Positions 36,018-44,491 of a DNA stretch of 64,000 nucleotides are shown here, piece after piece. Under the pieces are notes generated by a model. That model saw only the letters and a program-made list of their open reading frames with translations, had not been told where the DNA came from and did no database searches. A program made the position numbers and the translations under genes. The first letter of the stretch is position 1. Every line of letters begins with the position of its first letter. This DNA comes from Lishizhenia tianjinensis (GTDB taxonomy: Bacteria > Bacteroidota > Bacteroidia > Flavobacteriales_D > Crocinitomicaceae), in assembly GCA_943330745.2 (NCBI GenBank), contig CALQIX020000009.1, positions 1 to 64,000 on the forward strand, in the 5' to 3' direction.

Positions 36018-36890
36018 CTACAAAGATAAATAGGGTTTTAGATTTTCAAAGCATTCTTCATCAATTAATACAGATTCTTTTATTTCCAAAATTGATTTAT
36101 ACCCTCCTTTCTTTTCACGAATCTTGATAATTGAATTTGCTTTATTCCAATTTAAGTATGGATGGCTCTTTAAAACATCCACTGTAACACTATTTAATTT
36201 AATTGGCTTGACCAACGTTGGGTCAACTTTTAAAAATGATTCAATGAGTGCATATTTTTCCACATCTATCTTCCACACCTCCATTAATTGTTCTTTGCTG
36301 TTAAACCCACCCAACCGGGTTCGATAGTCAATGATCCATTTGGCGAAGGCCGGGCCAATTCCATTTACTTTTGTTAATTCTTCGGCAGATGCAGTATTAA
36401 TCTCTACTGAAAGAATTTTCTTAGTTGGTTCATTTTTGGGTGATTCAAATTTCTTTTCAAAAACTGGTTTTTCCGAATAAAAAGTGGAGTCTTTAATCAA
36501 CTCGAATAATTCATCTGGAATGACAAATACTTGTTGCAATTCATCATTACTATATATCCCTCTTGCGGTAAACTTAAGCACTACCTTTGCCTGTTTTTCT
36601 GACAATCCTAAGTACACCCAATCTGATTGAGCGTAATTATTTGGATTAAACCTTACTAACGGGGATTTAAATTTACTTTTTTTTTCAAAAATAGATTTCG
36701 TGAAATTCTTTTTACTCTTTTTGTAATTTGAAATCCTCTTATTTAACTCAGAAATTTGGGCCTCTGATACTTTAATTTCTGATTTTTCCGAATTATACAA
36801 TCCTATTACACGTGGAATATATGCAATGCCAATTGTTAATACAACCACATATATCAATGCAACGCGATTACGCTTAGAAATGTAATTCAT
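36018..36890 (-). CDS. Helix-hairpin-helix protein (ComEA-like)
   Basis: 290 residues. One membrane helix near the N-terminus (ALIYVVVLTIGIAYIPRVIG) anchors it, leaving the rest outside the cytoplasm. Then come at least three HhH modules: about 75-130 (DWVYLGLSEKQAKVVLKFTA), about 150-215 (VEINTASAEELTKVNGIGPA-FAKWI, the ComEA-type pair) and about 220-290 (LNSVTVDVLKSHPYLNWNKA). HhH proteins bind DNA non-specifically; ComEA is the DNA receptor for natural transformation, but this relative could have another role. Lies between a tiny membrane protein gene and apt. Confidence 0.85.
   Translation of the reverse strand: MNYISKRNRVALIYVVVLTIGIAYIPRVIGLYNSEKSEIKVSEAQISELNKRISNYKKSKKNFTKSIFEKKSKFKSPLVRFNPNNYAQSDWVYLGLSEKQAKVVLKFTARGIYSNDELQQVFVIPDELFELIKDSTFYSEKPVFEKKFESPKNEPTKKILSVEINTASAEELTKVNGIGPAFAKWIIDYRTRLGGFNSKEQLMEVWKIDVEKYALIESFLKVDPTLVKPIKLNSVTVDVLKSHPYLNWNKANSIIKIREKKGGYKSILEIKESVLIDEECFENLKPYLSL
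36021..36050 (-). promoter_or_regulatory. Promoter of apt (TTTG-N18-TATCTTTG)
   Basis: Minus strand: -33 TTTG at 36050-36047 and -7 TATCTTTG at 36028-36021, 18 bases apart, with only 4 bases to the apt ATG. It lies within the 3' end of the ComEA-like gene. Transcription would begin at or next to the start codon. Confidence 0.6.
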
Positions 36891-36901
36891 TGAAAGACAA
36901 C

Positions 36902-37045
36902 TTATCTTGGCTCATCGTCATTTTCTGAAAACGAATCAGGCTCAGGATTTGGCTTTGAAAATAGCACCTTGAAGAAAAAATAAGCGGTCACAGCAGTAAC
37001 AGTAGTCATCGTGCCGAACATCATAAAAAAAGAAGCATTACTCAT
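36902..37045 (-). CDS. Small membrane partner of the sodium:solute transporter (47 aa)
   Basis: Minus-strand ATG 37045 to TAA 36902, encoding MSNASFFMMFGTMTTVTAVT, a hydrophobic segment continuing AYFFFKVLFSK and an acidic tail (EPDSFSENDDEPR). It begins two bases after the stop of the transporter gene on the same strand. Its size, single membrane helix and position match the MetS-type small subunits that accompany NSS transporters in other bacteria, where the pair imports methionine/alanine. Sequence similarity to MetS could not be tested, so the partner role is inference. Confidence 0.65.
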   Translation of the reverse strand: MSNASFFMMFGTMTTVTAVTAYFFFKVLFSKPNPEPDSFSENDDEPR

Positions 37046-37047
37046 AA

Positions 37048-38808
37048 TTAAGCTGTTTTACGTTTTTTGTAAGCAATATAAACACCATAAGCAATGGTTA
37101 GCCACAACAATAGAAGCATTACTCTACTTATATTCTTGTACAACACAGATTTATGTTCATGATCTAATTTTTCCAATCGGTACGTTTCATCCTTCTTCAA
37201 TTTTCTATTCTCAATAAATGATTTAATAGAATCTTTTTGTTCAGTTTTTAGCGTCGTAATTTCGTAAAGATGTACCTTGTTTGAATCCAATCTCTGTATA
37301 ACGCTGCCATATTTATCCATCATGATACCTTCTTGCTCATGATGCATTCGTGTAATGAGGCTCCTATCTTGGTAATACGCTATTTTTTCTTTTGATTTTT
37401 TGTTGGATAAATTCTCCCAAATATCAGGTAAACTATTAATTAAAATAGCTCCTAAAATCAATGGCGTAACGTATTTAATTATAAACTTATAGGCTTTTGG
37501 CACCTTAATTTCAGCCCCCATATTAATTTCCGCCCACCCTTTGTCCATTCCAAAAATCCAGGCAAACAATATAATTTCGGCAAAGGCAAATACAACAAGT
37601 GATACAGTTCCAGCCCAATAATCAAACTCGTCGAAAACACCATAGTTAAAAAACAATACGGTTGGTAGACCCAAAATCAAAACTAATCCTCCAAACATCC
37701 ATGCGGCATTACTCTCCTTCCAATTAAACTCATCGCGCAAAAATGCCATAACAGGAGTTCCCATTGCTAAAGAGGACGTTATTCCTGCAAAAAACAATAA
37801 TCCAAACCAAGCAATCCCGGCAATTACGGACATAACCCCACCCCATTGTTCAAATAAATAAGGTAGCGTTTGAAAACCTAATCCAAAGCCACCACCTTCT
37901 TTCACCAATTCTTGAACACCTTCTATTCCCAAGTAACCAATTGAAATTGGAATAAGTATTGCCGAACCTAACACTATTTCAACGAAACCATTCATCCAGC
38001 CTGCGCTCATCGCATTCAAAGCTATATCATCTTTTTTTCTAACATAGGAAGCATAACATTGTATGGATCCCATCCCAATTGATAAAGTAAAAAATATTTG
38101 ACCTGCTGCAGCCAGCCATACTTTGGTATTCCAAATAGAATCAAATTTGGGTTCCCATAAAAACTCTAATCCTTTAAATCCATCTTCTATAGCACCAAGT
38201 TGCCCCTTTTCAATAGTTATCGCTTTATAGGCTAGAAAAACACCAAAAAGAATTAATAATGGCATACCAATTTTAGAAGCTTTCTCAACGCCACCACTCA
38301 ATCCTCTTGACAAAATCCATGTGTTCATGAAAAGGCATAAAACCCAAAATAAAATAGGCATTATGGAGTTTAGTGAGGTATATTCCCCAAAGAAACCAGC
38401 GACTTGATCTTGTGTCTGACCATCAAATGTTCCTATAATACTTTGCCACATATATGACAATGTCCAAGACTCCAAATAGCAGTAATATGCAGCAACGACA
38501 AGGTTGGTAAAAATACCGAATACACCAATATATTTCCACAATGCCCTTTTATCCATTTCATGTAAAATGAATGGTGTACTGTGATTACCTTTATTACCAC
38601 CAAATCGACCAATTGACCATTCAACGAAAAGCAAAGGAATACCCATCAAAAGAAAACATACTAAATAAGGAATAATGAAGGCTCCTCCTCCATTTTGAAT
38701 GGCTTGTATTGGAAAACGGATGAAATTACCTAATCCAACTGCATTTCCCGCCATTGCTAAAACCAATCCAACCCTAGATCCCCAACCACTTGCTTCTTGT
38801 CCTGACAT
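37048..38808 (-). CDS. Sodium-dependent transporter, NSS/SNF family
   Basis: 586 residues with 11-12 membrane helices, a LeuT-fold sodium symporter for amino acids or similar. The family start is GWGSRVGLVLAMAGNAVGLG followed by NFIRFPIQAIQNGGGAFIIP; further motifs are IPLLFVEWSIGRFGG and LSIGMGSIQCYASYV. Bacterial members are usually 450-520 residues. The extra length is a hydrophilic, helical segment of about 90 residues near 470-560 (KIAYYQDRSLITRMHHEQEG, KTEQKDSIKSFIENRKLKKD) set before the last membrane helix (VMLLLLWLTIAYGVYIAY). A tiny membrane protein gene follows two bases later. Confidence 0.93.
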   Translation of the reverse strand: MSGQEASGWGSRVGLVLAMAGNAVGLGNFIRFPIQAIQNGGGAFIIPYLVCFLLMGIPLLFVEWSIGRFGGNKGNHSTPFILHEMDKRALWKYIGVFGIFTNLVVAAYYCYLESWTLSYMWQSIIGTFDGQTQDQVAGFFGEYTSLNSIMPILFWVLCLFMNTWILSRGLSGGVEKASKIGMPLLILFGVFLAYKAITIEKGQLGAIEDGFKGLEFLWEPKFDSIWNTKVWLAAAGQIFFTLSIGMGSIQCYASYVRKKDDIALNAMSAGWMNGFVEIVLGSAILIPISIGYLGIEGVQELVKEGGGFGLGFQTLPYLFEQWGGVMSVIAGIAWFGLLFFAGITSSLAMGTPVMAFLRDEFNWKESNAAWMFGGLVLILGLPTVLFFNYGVFDEFDYWAGTVSLVVFAFAEIILFAWIFGMDKGWAEINMGAEIKVPKAYKFIIKYVTPLILGAILINSLPDIWENLSNKKSKEKIAYYQDRSLITRMHHEQEGIMMDKYGSVIQRLDSNKVHLYEITTLKTEQKDSIKSFIENRKLKKDETYRLEKLDHEHKSVLYKNISRVMLLLLWLTIAYGVYIAYKKRKTA

Positions 38809-38843
38809 AGTTTAATTTATTTGAGAATCACGAAGATACAATT

Positions 38844-39728
38844 TTACTTCAAAAATGCTAAAGTTTCTTCAAGTGTTTTTGGATTGTACCCTAATTCATT
38901 TTTTGCTTTTGTAAGGTCGAAACCAGTTTTTGGTGGCCTTTTAGCCGGTTGATTCAAAGTTGAGCTATCTGTTTTAACAATTGAATCGGAATTAAAATCG
39001 TAAAATCGGGCCACACGACTTACTATTTCGAATATTGACATTGTTTCTGGTCCAGAAATATGAAAAACCCCCCTTTTTGACAGCTCACAAATTCGAATAC
39101 ATGCCCATGCTAAATCGTCAGCCCATGTCGGCGCACGAAATTGGTCATCAATAATATTCATTTCTTGATTTTTTGCCAACGCCTCTTTTGCCCAACATAC
39201 AATGTTGTTTCTGGAAAGATTTTCTCCTTGTCCATAAACTATAATTGTCCTAACGATAGACCAATTTTTATTTTGAGCACCCAACAATATGTTTTCAGCA
39301 TCCACCTTTGAATGAGCATATACACTTAAAGGATTTGGTTTATCTGCTTCTACGTAATTTCCTTTAACTCCATCAAATACAAAGTCAGTAGAAAGTAATT
39401 GAAAATGTATTTTATTCCTTATACATTCCTCCCACAAATATCGTGTGGATGATACATTTAACTCCTCACAACCACTTGGATCCAATTCGCATTGATCAAC
39501 GTTTGTCATAGCAGCGGTATGAATAACATGTGTAGGCATGTAATCAACAATACAACGCTCAACTTGATTTCTATCTCTAATATCAAGTGAAGAATAGTTT
39601 TCTTTTGGACAAAAGGAATTTCTGTTTTCTCCTAAAGATGTAGCAATAAAATCAATTTCTCTATTCAAACATTGATTAACGATTTTTTGACCTAACAAAC
39701 CGTTACATCCCGTAATTAACAACTTCAT
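38844..39728 (-). CDS. Sugar-nucleotide reductase, RmlD-like
   Basis: 294 residues of the extended short-chain dehydrogenase fold. Seen: ITGCNGLLGQKIVNQC (GxxGxxG NAD(P) site), VIHTAAMTNVDQCELDP, STDFVFDGVKGNYVEADKPN and the catalytic YAHSKVDAE (YxxxK). These match dTDP-4-dehydrorhamnose reductase (RmlD), but no rmlA/B/C gene lies nearby. Related NDP-sugar reductases and MAT2B-like proteins share the motifs, so I give no symbol. Confidence 0.85.
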   Translation of the reverse strand: MKLLITGCNGLLGQKIVNQCLNREIDFIATSLGENRNSFCPKENYSSLDIRDRNQVERCIVDYMPTHVIHTAAMTNVDQCELDPSGCEELNVSSTRYLWEECIRNKIHFQLLSTDFVFDGVKGNYVEADKPNPLSVYAHSKVDAENILLGAQNKNWSIVRTIIVYGQGENLSRNNIVCWAKEALAKNQEMNIIDDQFRAPTWADDLAWACIRICELSKRGVFHISGPETMSIFEIVSRVARFYDFNSDSIVKTDSSTLNQPAKRPPKTGFDLTKAKNELGYNPKTLEETLAFLK

Positions 39729-39750
39729 AGCTCACAAATTCATATAAATT

Positions 39751-39993
39751 TTATAACTCCCAAATCGTATTTTTCTTTTTTCGCTCCAATTTGAAATAAT
39801 GTTTATGTTCTAAAATCCAATGTGTTGCAAAATATAAAATCAATGGTGATCCTAATGTAAAAAAAGAGGTGTAAATAAATGCAATTCTCACACGTGAGGA
39901 ATCTAAGCCTAACTTCCGTCCCCACCACTTGCATACACCAAATGACTTAAACTCAAAATAAAGTAATATTTTCTGAATATTTTTACTAATCAT
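39751..39993 (-). CDS. PspC-domain small membrane protein
   Basis: 80 residues: GVCKWWGRKLGLDSSRVRIA, then a hydrophobic FIYTSFFTLGSPLILYFATH and a basic tail. The GVCxxxGRxLGxDxxxVR start followed by a membrane helix is the PspC (phage-shock) domain. Full PspC has two helices; here the second is short. It overlaps the DUF2851 gene upstream by 4 bases (coupled). Possibly involved in envelope stress, but unsupported by other psp genes here. Confidence 0.72.
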   Translation of the reverse strand: MISKNIQKILLYFEFKSFGVCKWWGRKLGLDSSRVRIAFIYTSFFTLGSPLILYFATHWILEHKHYFKLERKKKNTIWEL

Positions 39994-41132
39994 GAATTAA
40001 TGATTTTCATTCCAATTGTACAATTCAAACATTTCTTAGATAAGCAAAATTCGTTATAAATTTCCAATAAAGCTTGAGAATCAAGTGAATTATTCGCTTC
40101 GAATCCAAGCTCCTTCATTTTTGAAACAGTATTGTTTTTTTCTGGAGGTAAAATTGCTAAAATATCACTTGCTTTTTCCTGTAGATGATCGAACCCAGAA
40201 TATTTACCCCTTATAAATAAATAGGGAACTACAGCATTAATTAATAATAAATTTTGTGAGTCAAAAGAGATCGAAACATCCAATTTTTGGATATACTTAC
40301 GAAACTGAAAAACTAACTCTTCAGGGGACAACTCAATCAACTCATTTAATTTATAGACAATTGGAATAATATTAGCAAATTGCATCAATCTTTTTTCCGG
40401 AAAACTGGCTGGTCGCATCCCTTTTCGCTTGTAATTTACTAACACATTGGATAATTCAGATTGATTTGATAAATCTAAACCACCATGAGAAGCAATAGTT
40501 AATTTTCTTTGATTGTGGTTTAATTGTTCAATTAATGAAAAAGGTAAGTTTTGCGCCAGATATTCAAATGCAAATTGATTTACCTTGCCACCTATCGCTT
40601 TTGAGAAAAGGGTATAAGCAAGTTGTTTAAAATCCTGATCAATCAGTAAGGCTGTTTTTCGTTCCAATCGAAGAAATACAGAGGCATCCATCATTTGCCT
40701 CAAATAAATTGAATCAATATTACTTATCAATAGTTTACAAGGGAAAATGGTAATTGACTTTTGAAATTTCGAAAAATTCTCCATTAAATTTTGTCGAACT
40801 CTATCCTTGAGTTCCAAAACAGGAATTTCCCACCCATTTATTTCAACAGAACAATCATTCTCCCATACAACGTGTAAAACAACGTTATTATACGCATCAT
40901 CCTTTTGATGATTGTGCCTATACCAATCAGATGACTTTAAATGTATTTCAATATTGCCCGACCAAACAATATTATCTATTTTAACGCGGGCATTTAAAAA
41001 ATCTGGACCACTTTCATTTGAGTTATAAATCCCATAATCTTTTATGATAAAAGTTCTTCCATCAAAAAGTCTTAAATCAGAATGCTCGAATAACTTCAAC
41101 TTCCAAACCAACTGTAAAAACTGCTCCTTCAT
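39990..41132 (-). CDS. DUF2851 family protein
   Basis: 380 residues: MKEQFLQLVWKLKLFEHSDL, NESGPDFLNARVKIDNIVWS, GNIEIHLKSSDWYRHNHQKD-DAYNNVVLHVVWENDCSVEI. The GPDF-x-NA and HVVWEND signatures are those of DUF2851, a family common in Bacteroidota. Acidic/His residues of the GNIEIH...SDW...H motif suggest a nuclease-like or metal site, though no function is established. The C-terminus has a CxxxxxCLNC-like cluster (CLSKKCLNCTIG). Translationally coupled to the PspC-like gene. Confidence 0.85.
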   Translation of the reverse strand: MKEQFLQLVWKLKLFEHSDLRLFDGRTFIIKDYGIYNSNESGPDFLNARVKIDNIVWSGNIEIHLKSSDWYRHNHQKDDAYNNVVLHVVWENDCSVEINGWEIPVLELKDRVRQNLMENFSKFQKSITIFPCKLLISNIDSIYLRQMMDASVFLRLERKTALLIDQDFKQLAYTLFSKAIGGKVNQFAFEYLAQNLPFSLIEQLNHNQRKLTIASHGGLDLSNQSELSNVLVNYKRKGMRPASFPEKRLMQFANIIPIVYKLNELIELSPEELVFQFRKYIQKLDVSISFDSQNLLLINAVVPYLFIRGKYSGFDHLQEKASDILAILPPEKNNTVSKMKELGFEANNSLDSQALLEIYNEFCLSKKCLNCTIGMKIINS

Positions 41133-41154
41133 AATACTAAAACTGTATTATGAA

Positions 41155-41188
41155 TATACAAAAAATCCCGCTAAAATTAGCGGGATTT
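41155..41188 (-). terminator. Terminator after the PorE-like OmpA gene
   Basis: Minus strand stem AAATCCCGCTAA / TTAGCGGGATTT with a short loop followed by TTTTTG, five bases after the stop at 41193. Confidence 0.88.
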
Positions 41189-41192
41189 GGTT

Positions 41193-43379
41193 TTAATATT
41201 TTAAGTAATTTTTATAATTATTCTTCTTTTTTGCTTCTTCTTTACTCAAAACTTCAGAATCAGGATTAAAGTCCTGCCTTAACACATCTGCAGTTGTCCT
41301 TCGATTCAACTGATGAAGAAATTCGAATTTCTTTGGATCAGTAGTTTTAAACTGATTAATATACTCTTCGGTTAATTCAATATCAACACCATTTTCATCT
41401 CTCCATTTTCTAGGTTCTTTCTCACCTCTTCCTTGTGGAACAATCCTTCTAGGGTCAATGCCTAAATCAACCAAAGCTGAGTAGAGAGCTCTTGCTCGAT
41501 TTTCAGAAAGTGTTTGGTTACGATCATCCGCGTCACGGGCATCTGTATGGGAAAATAGGTTGATGACAACGTTAGGGTAATCATCAAGTTCTTTTTTAAT
41601 TTTATCAATTGAATCAGTGGAACAAACACATTCAGGACAAATTTCACCACATTTATTATCAACAAATGTCCACTCACTTCGTTTATAGAGAACCTCCTTC
41701 AAAACAATGTTTTTAAGAGGTAACAATGAAATCTCTACTATGAAGCTTTTGCTGCTAGTCAACCCAACAGTAGTAATGGTTGTACCTTTAACATCATTTA
41801 CATACCCATCTTTAGAAGCAGTGATTTTGTAGGTTTTGTTTCCGATAATAATTCTATTTTTAGATGCATCAGTTTCCCAAACAGTTTTACCTTTTCCATT
41901 TGTGTTCTTAGTGTCATTAAATTCACCATCTACCTCAGTTAAAACTACTGCTGCATCCTCAATTCTGGTTTTAGTCCCACGTTCATATACGATGATATTT
42001 AAATCATACAGTACTTCAGGCATTTTGTAACTATAGATATCCGGTGAATATTCACCATTTGGACCTTTGCGCTCAGAAGTGAAATATCCTGTTGTACGAT
42101 TCATATCATAAATAGCATAATCGTTACTTTGACCATTAATTGGCGAACCTAAATTTTCTGGCACACCCGTCCAAGTATTAGCAACCGCATCTGGGGCAAC
42201 GACAAATATATCTAATCCTCCAAAACCTGGATGACCATCGGATGCGAAAAACAATTCTCCATTGGAACCTAGGGTAGGAAATAATTCATTCGCTGGTGTA
42301 TTGATTTTAGGACCTAAATTTTTAACTCCATCCACAGTGAATTTTTTTGTCTTTTTGTCAATACTCAGGACAACCGACCATAAATCTCTACCACCATAAC
42401 TTTTTACTCCTCCAATTTCTTGGGCATCAGAAGCAAAAATTAATAATTTCTCATCTCTTGTCACACATGGGTGACCTAAAGAAACTGAATCATTCAATTT
42501 ATAGCTCTGTTTAATTGGCAAGGTATCAATTTGCTTCCACTTCCCACCAGCTTTGTCATATTTCAATCCTGACATTTCAGCAACCATGATTTGACAACCT
42601 AAATTTTGTTTTCTAACGTTTGGACATCTTGTGATAAATGCAGATTTAAATTGTCCGTCAAAACAAATTGTACCTTCATTGTCTCCTGTATTGATTTTTA
42701 ACGCTTTGTCTAACAAAACGGGTTCTTGCCAGTTCCCTTTTTTATCTTTCGCTGACATCCATAAATCCATATAAGCCTCGCCTGTTCTTGGATCTGGTTT
42801 GTCACCAACACTACCTTTACGAGAAGATCCAAAAATTACTAATGACCTTGCTGCGTCTGCAAACATAGGAGCCATATCCATTTCTTTTCTACTTAAGCCT
42901 GGCTCATGTGAAACAATATGTTTTGTTTTAACTAATTTGAATTTTTCATTTTGCTCACAAATTTCAAGAGCTGTTGTTGTACGTAAATCTGTAGGATTTA
43001 TTTTTTGATATTGCCTATAACTTTTTATAGCCTTATCATTTTCATTCATCATTCGAAGCATTTCACCGTTATAAAACAAAATCTCTGGCACTACGTCAAA
43101 GTACTTTAATTCGATCGCTTTCTCATACCATGCATTCGCATCTGCAATTCGCTCAGTAAGTCTAAAGCTTTCAGCTGCTTTGTATGCCATATCACCTTTT
43201 GTTTTGATATCTCCTTTGACACCAAGTTTCACAAAAGCATCGGTACATTTGCTAGAAGCTTCGAAATATTTTTCCATATTGAAAGATTTGTAGGCATCTT
43301 TCACATATTTTGGCTGGGCTAAAGCGTTTGATGTTAAAACAACGATAGCGACAACAAGGAGCATGATAGTTTTTTTCAT
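41193..43379 (-). CDS. OmpA-family protein with TPR, PD40 propeller and CRD domains (PorE-like)
   Basis: 728 residues with a signal peptide (MKKTIMLLVVAIVVLTSNALA) lacking a lipobox. Domains in order: TPR-like repeats (about 25-140, DANAWYEKAIELKYFDVVPE), a PD40/WD40-like propeller (about 165-460, GGRDLWSV, NELFPTLGSNGELFFASDGH and GGLDIFVV), a carboxypeptidase-regulatory fold (about 465-560) and an OmpA-C peptidoglycan-binding domain (about 600-685, FSHTDARDADDRNQTLSENR, GRGEKEP). This is exactly the PorE architecture of the T9SS, where the protein anchors the machinery to peptidoglycan. Other Bacteroidota OmpA/PD40 proteins share it, so PorE is likely but not certain. Own promoter and terminator. 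Confidence 0.82.
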   Translation of the reverse strand: MKKTIMLLVVAIVVLTSNALAQPKYVKDAYKSFNMEKYFEASSKCTDAFVKLGVKGDIKTKGDMAYKAAESFRLTERIADANAWYEKAIELKYFDVVPEILFYNGEMLRMMNENDKAIKSYRQYQKINPTDLRTTTALEICEQNEKFKLVKTKHIVSHEPGLSRKEMDMAPMFADAARSLVIFGSSRKGSVGDKPDPRTGEAYMDLWMSAKDKKGNWQEPVLLDKALKINTGDNEGTICFDGQFKSAFITRCPNVRKQNLGCQIMVAEMSGLKYDKAGGKWKQIDTLPIKQSYKLNDSVSLGHPCVTRDEKLLIFASDAQEIGGVKSYGGRDLWSVVLSIDKKTKKFTVDGVKNLGPKINTPANELFPTLGSNGELFFASDGHPGFGGLDIFVVAPDAVANTWTGVPENLGSPINGQSNDYAIYDMNRTTGYFTSERKGPNGEYSPDIYSYKMPEVLYDLNIIVYERGTKTRIEDAAVVLTEVDGEFNDTKNTNGKGKTVWETDASKNRIIIGNKTYKITASKDGYVNDVKGTTITTVGLTSSKSFIVEISLLPLKNIVLKEVLYKRSEWTFVDNKCGEICPECVCSTDSIDKIKKELDDYPNVVINLFSHTDARDADDRNQTLSENRARALYSALVDLGIDPRRIVPQGRGEKEPRKWRDENGVDIELTEEYINQFKTTDPKKFEFLHQLNRRTTADVLRQDFNPDSEVLSKEEAKKKNNYKNYLKY

Positions 43380-43419
43380 AAAAATGTCCTGATTATTTTA
43401 TAAATTAGTTTTAGACACA

Positions 43420-43449
43420 CAAAAATATAAAAAAAAATGAATATTCAAA
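43420..43449 (-). promoter_or_regulatory. Promoter of the PorE-like gene (TTTG-N18-TATTTTTG)
   Basis: Minus strand: TTTG at 43449-43446 and TATTTTTG at 43427-43420 with 18-base spacing, giving a leader of roughly 35 bases before the ATG at 43379. Confidence 0.6.
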
Positions 43450-43456
43450 CTTTTAT

Positions 43457-44491
43457 TCACTTTACCTCAGTATATGAATTCCATTTCTTTAGTATTGCCT
43501 GAAACCCTTGCGGCAATTCTACTTCAAATTCCATCCATTTTTTGGACTTAGGATGGGTAAACCCTAAACTTTTCGCATGTAGTGCTTGACCCGGAATTAA
43601 AGCAAAGCAATTATCGATAAATTTGTTGTACGAAGAGCTAGTTGTACCTTTTAATATTGAATTACCTCCATATTCCAAATCGTTAAACAGTGGATGCCCA
43701 ATCGATTTCATGTGAATTCGAATTTGATGCGTTCGACCCGTCTCTAACTTACATTCAATTAACGTTACGTAGCCAAAACGTTGAAGAACTTTATAATGTG
43801 TGACTGCAAATTTCCCCTCAGTTTCATCTTGAAAAACTGTCATTACTTTTCGATTTTTTGGTGAACGACCCACGTTGATATTCACCACTCCATCTTCAAT
43901 TAAGTCACCCCAAACAAGTGCAATATATTTTCGTTCCGTAGACCTGTCATAAAACTGCTGTGCGAGATTTACTAATGCATCTTCATTTTTTGCTATAACT
44001 AGAGTACCTGTCGTATGTTTATCAATACGGTGCACAAGTCCTGGTCGCATTTTTGATAAACTAGAAGTTATGGGCAATTGATCAAAATGGTATATCAATG
44101 CATTTACTAAAGTCCCTCTATAATTACCATACCCTGGATGAACAACCATGTCAGCAGGTTTATTAACTACAATGACGTCAGCATCCTCATAAACAATAGT
44201 TAAAGGGATGTTTTCTGCAATGAGTTCTAATTCTCTTACGGGGTAAGGTAAAACAATTGAAACCTCATCAGCGGGTTTAACCTTATAATTTTGTTTAACT
44301 TTTTGAGCATTAACAACAATGTTTCCATTTTTTGCAGCAGATTGTATCTTGCTTCTTGAAGTGTTTGGCATTCGATCCAAGAGATACTTATCAATTCGCA
44401 CCATTTCCTGACCTCTGTCCACAATGATTTTGAAATGTTCGAATAATTCTTCCTCTTGATCCTGTTCTAAAGGAAATTCCTCATTTATCAT
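43457..44491 (-). CDS. rluD: RluA/RluD-family 23S rRNA pseudouridine synthase
   Basis: 344 residues. N-terminal S4 RNA-binding domain (RIDKYLLDRMPNTSRSKIQS) and the catalytic domain with the motif RPGLVHRIDKHTTGTLVIAK (catalytic Asp in HRID), ALVWGDL and LETGRTHQIRIHMKSIGHPL. It isomerises uridines in helix 69 of 23S rRNA if it is RluD; paralogues RluA/RluC are less likely given the S4 domain and length. Its ATG overlaps the T9SS cargo gene upstream by 4 bases. Confidence 0.9.
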   Translation of the reverse strand: MINEEFPLEQDQEEELFEHFKIIVDRGQEMVRIDKYLLDRMPNTSRSKIQSAAKNGNIVVNAQKVKQNYKVKPADEVSIVLPYPVRELELIAENIPLTIVYEDADVIVVNKPADMVVHPGYGNYRGTLVNALIYHFDQLPITSSLSKMRPGLVHRIDKHTTGTLVIAKNEDALVNLAQQFYDRSTERKYIALVWGDLIEDGVVNINVGRSPKNRKVMTVFQDETEGKFAVTHYKVLQRFGYVTLIECKLETGRTHQIRIHMKSIGHPLFNDLEYGGNSILKGTTSSSYNKFIDNCFALIPGQALHAKSLGFTHPKSKKWMEFEVELPQGFQAILKKWNSYTEVK

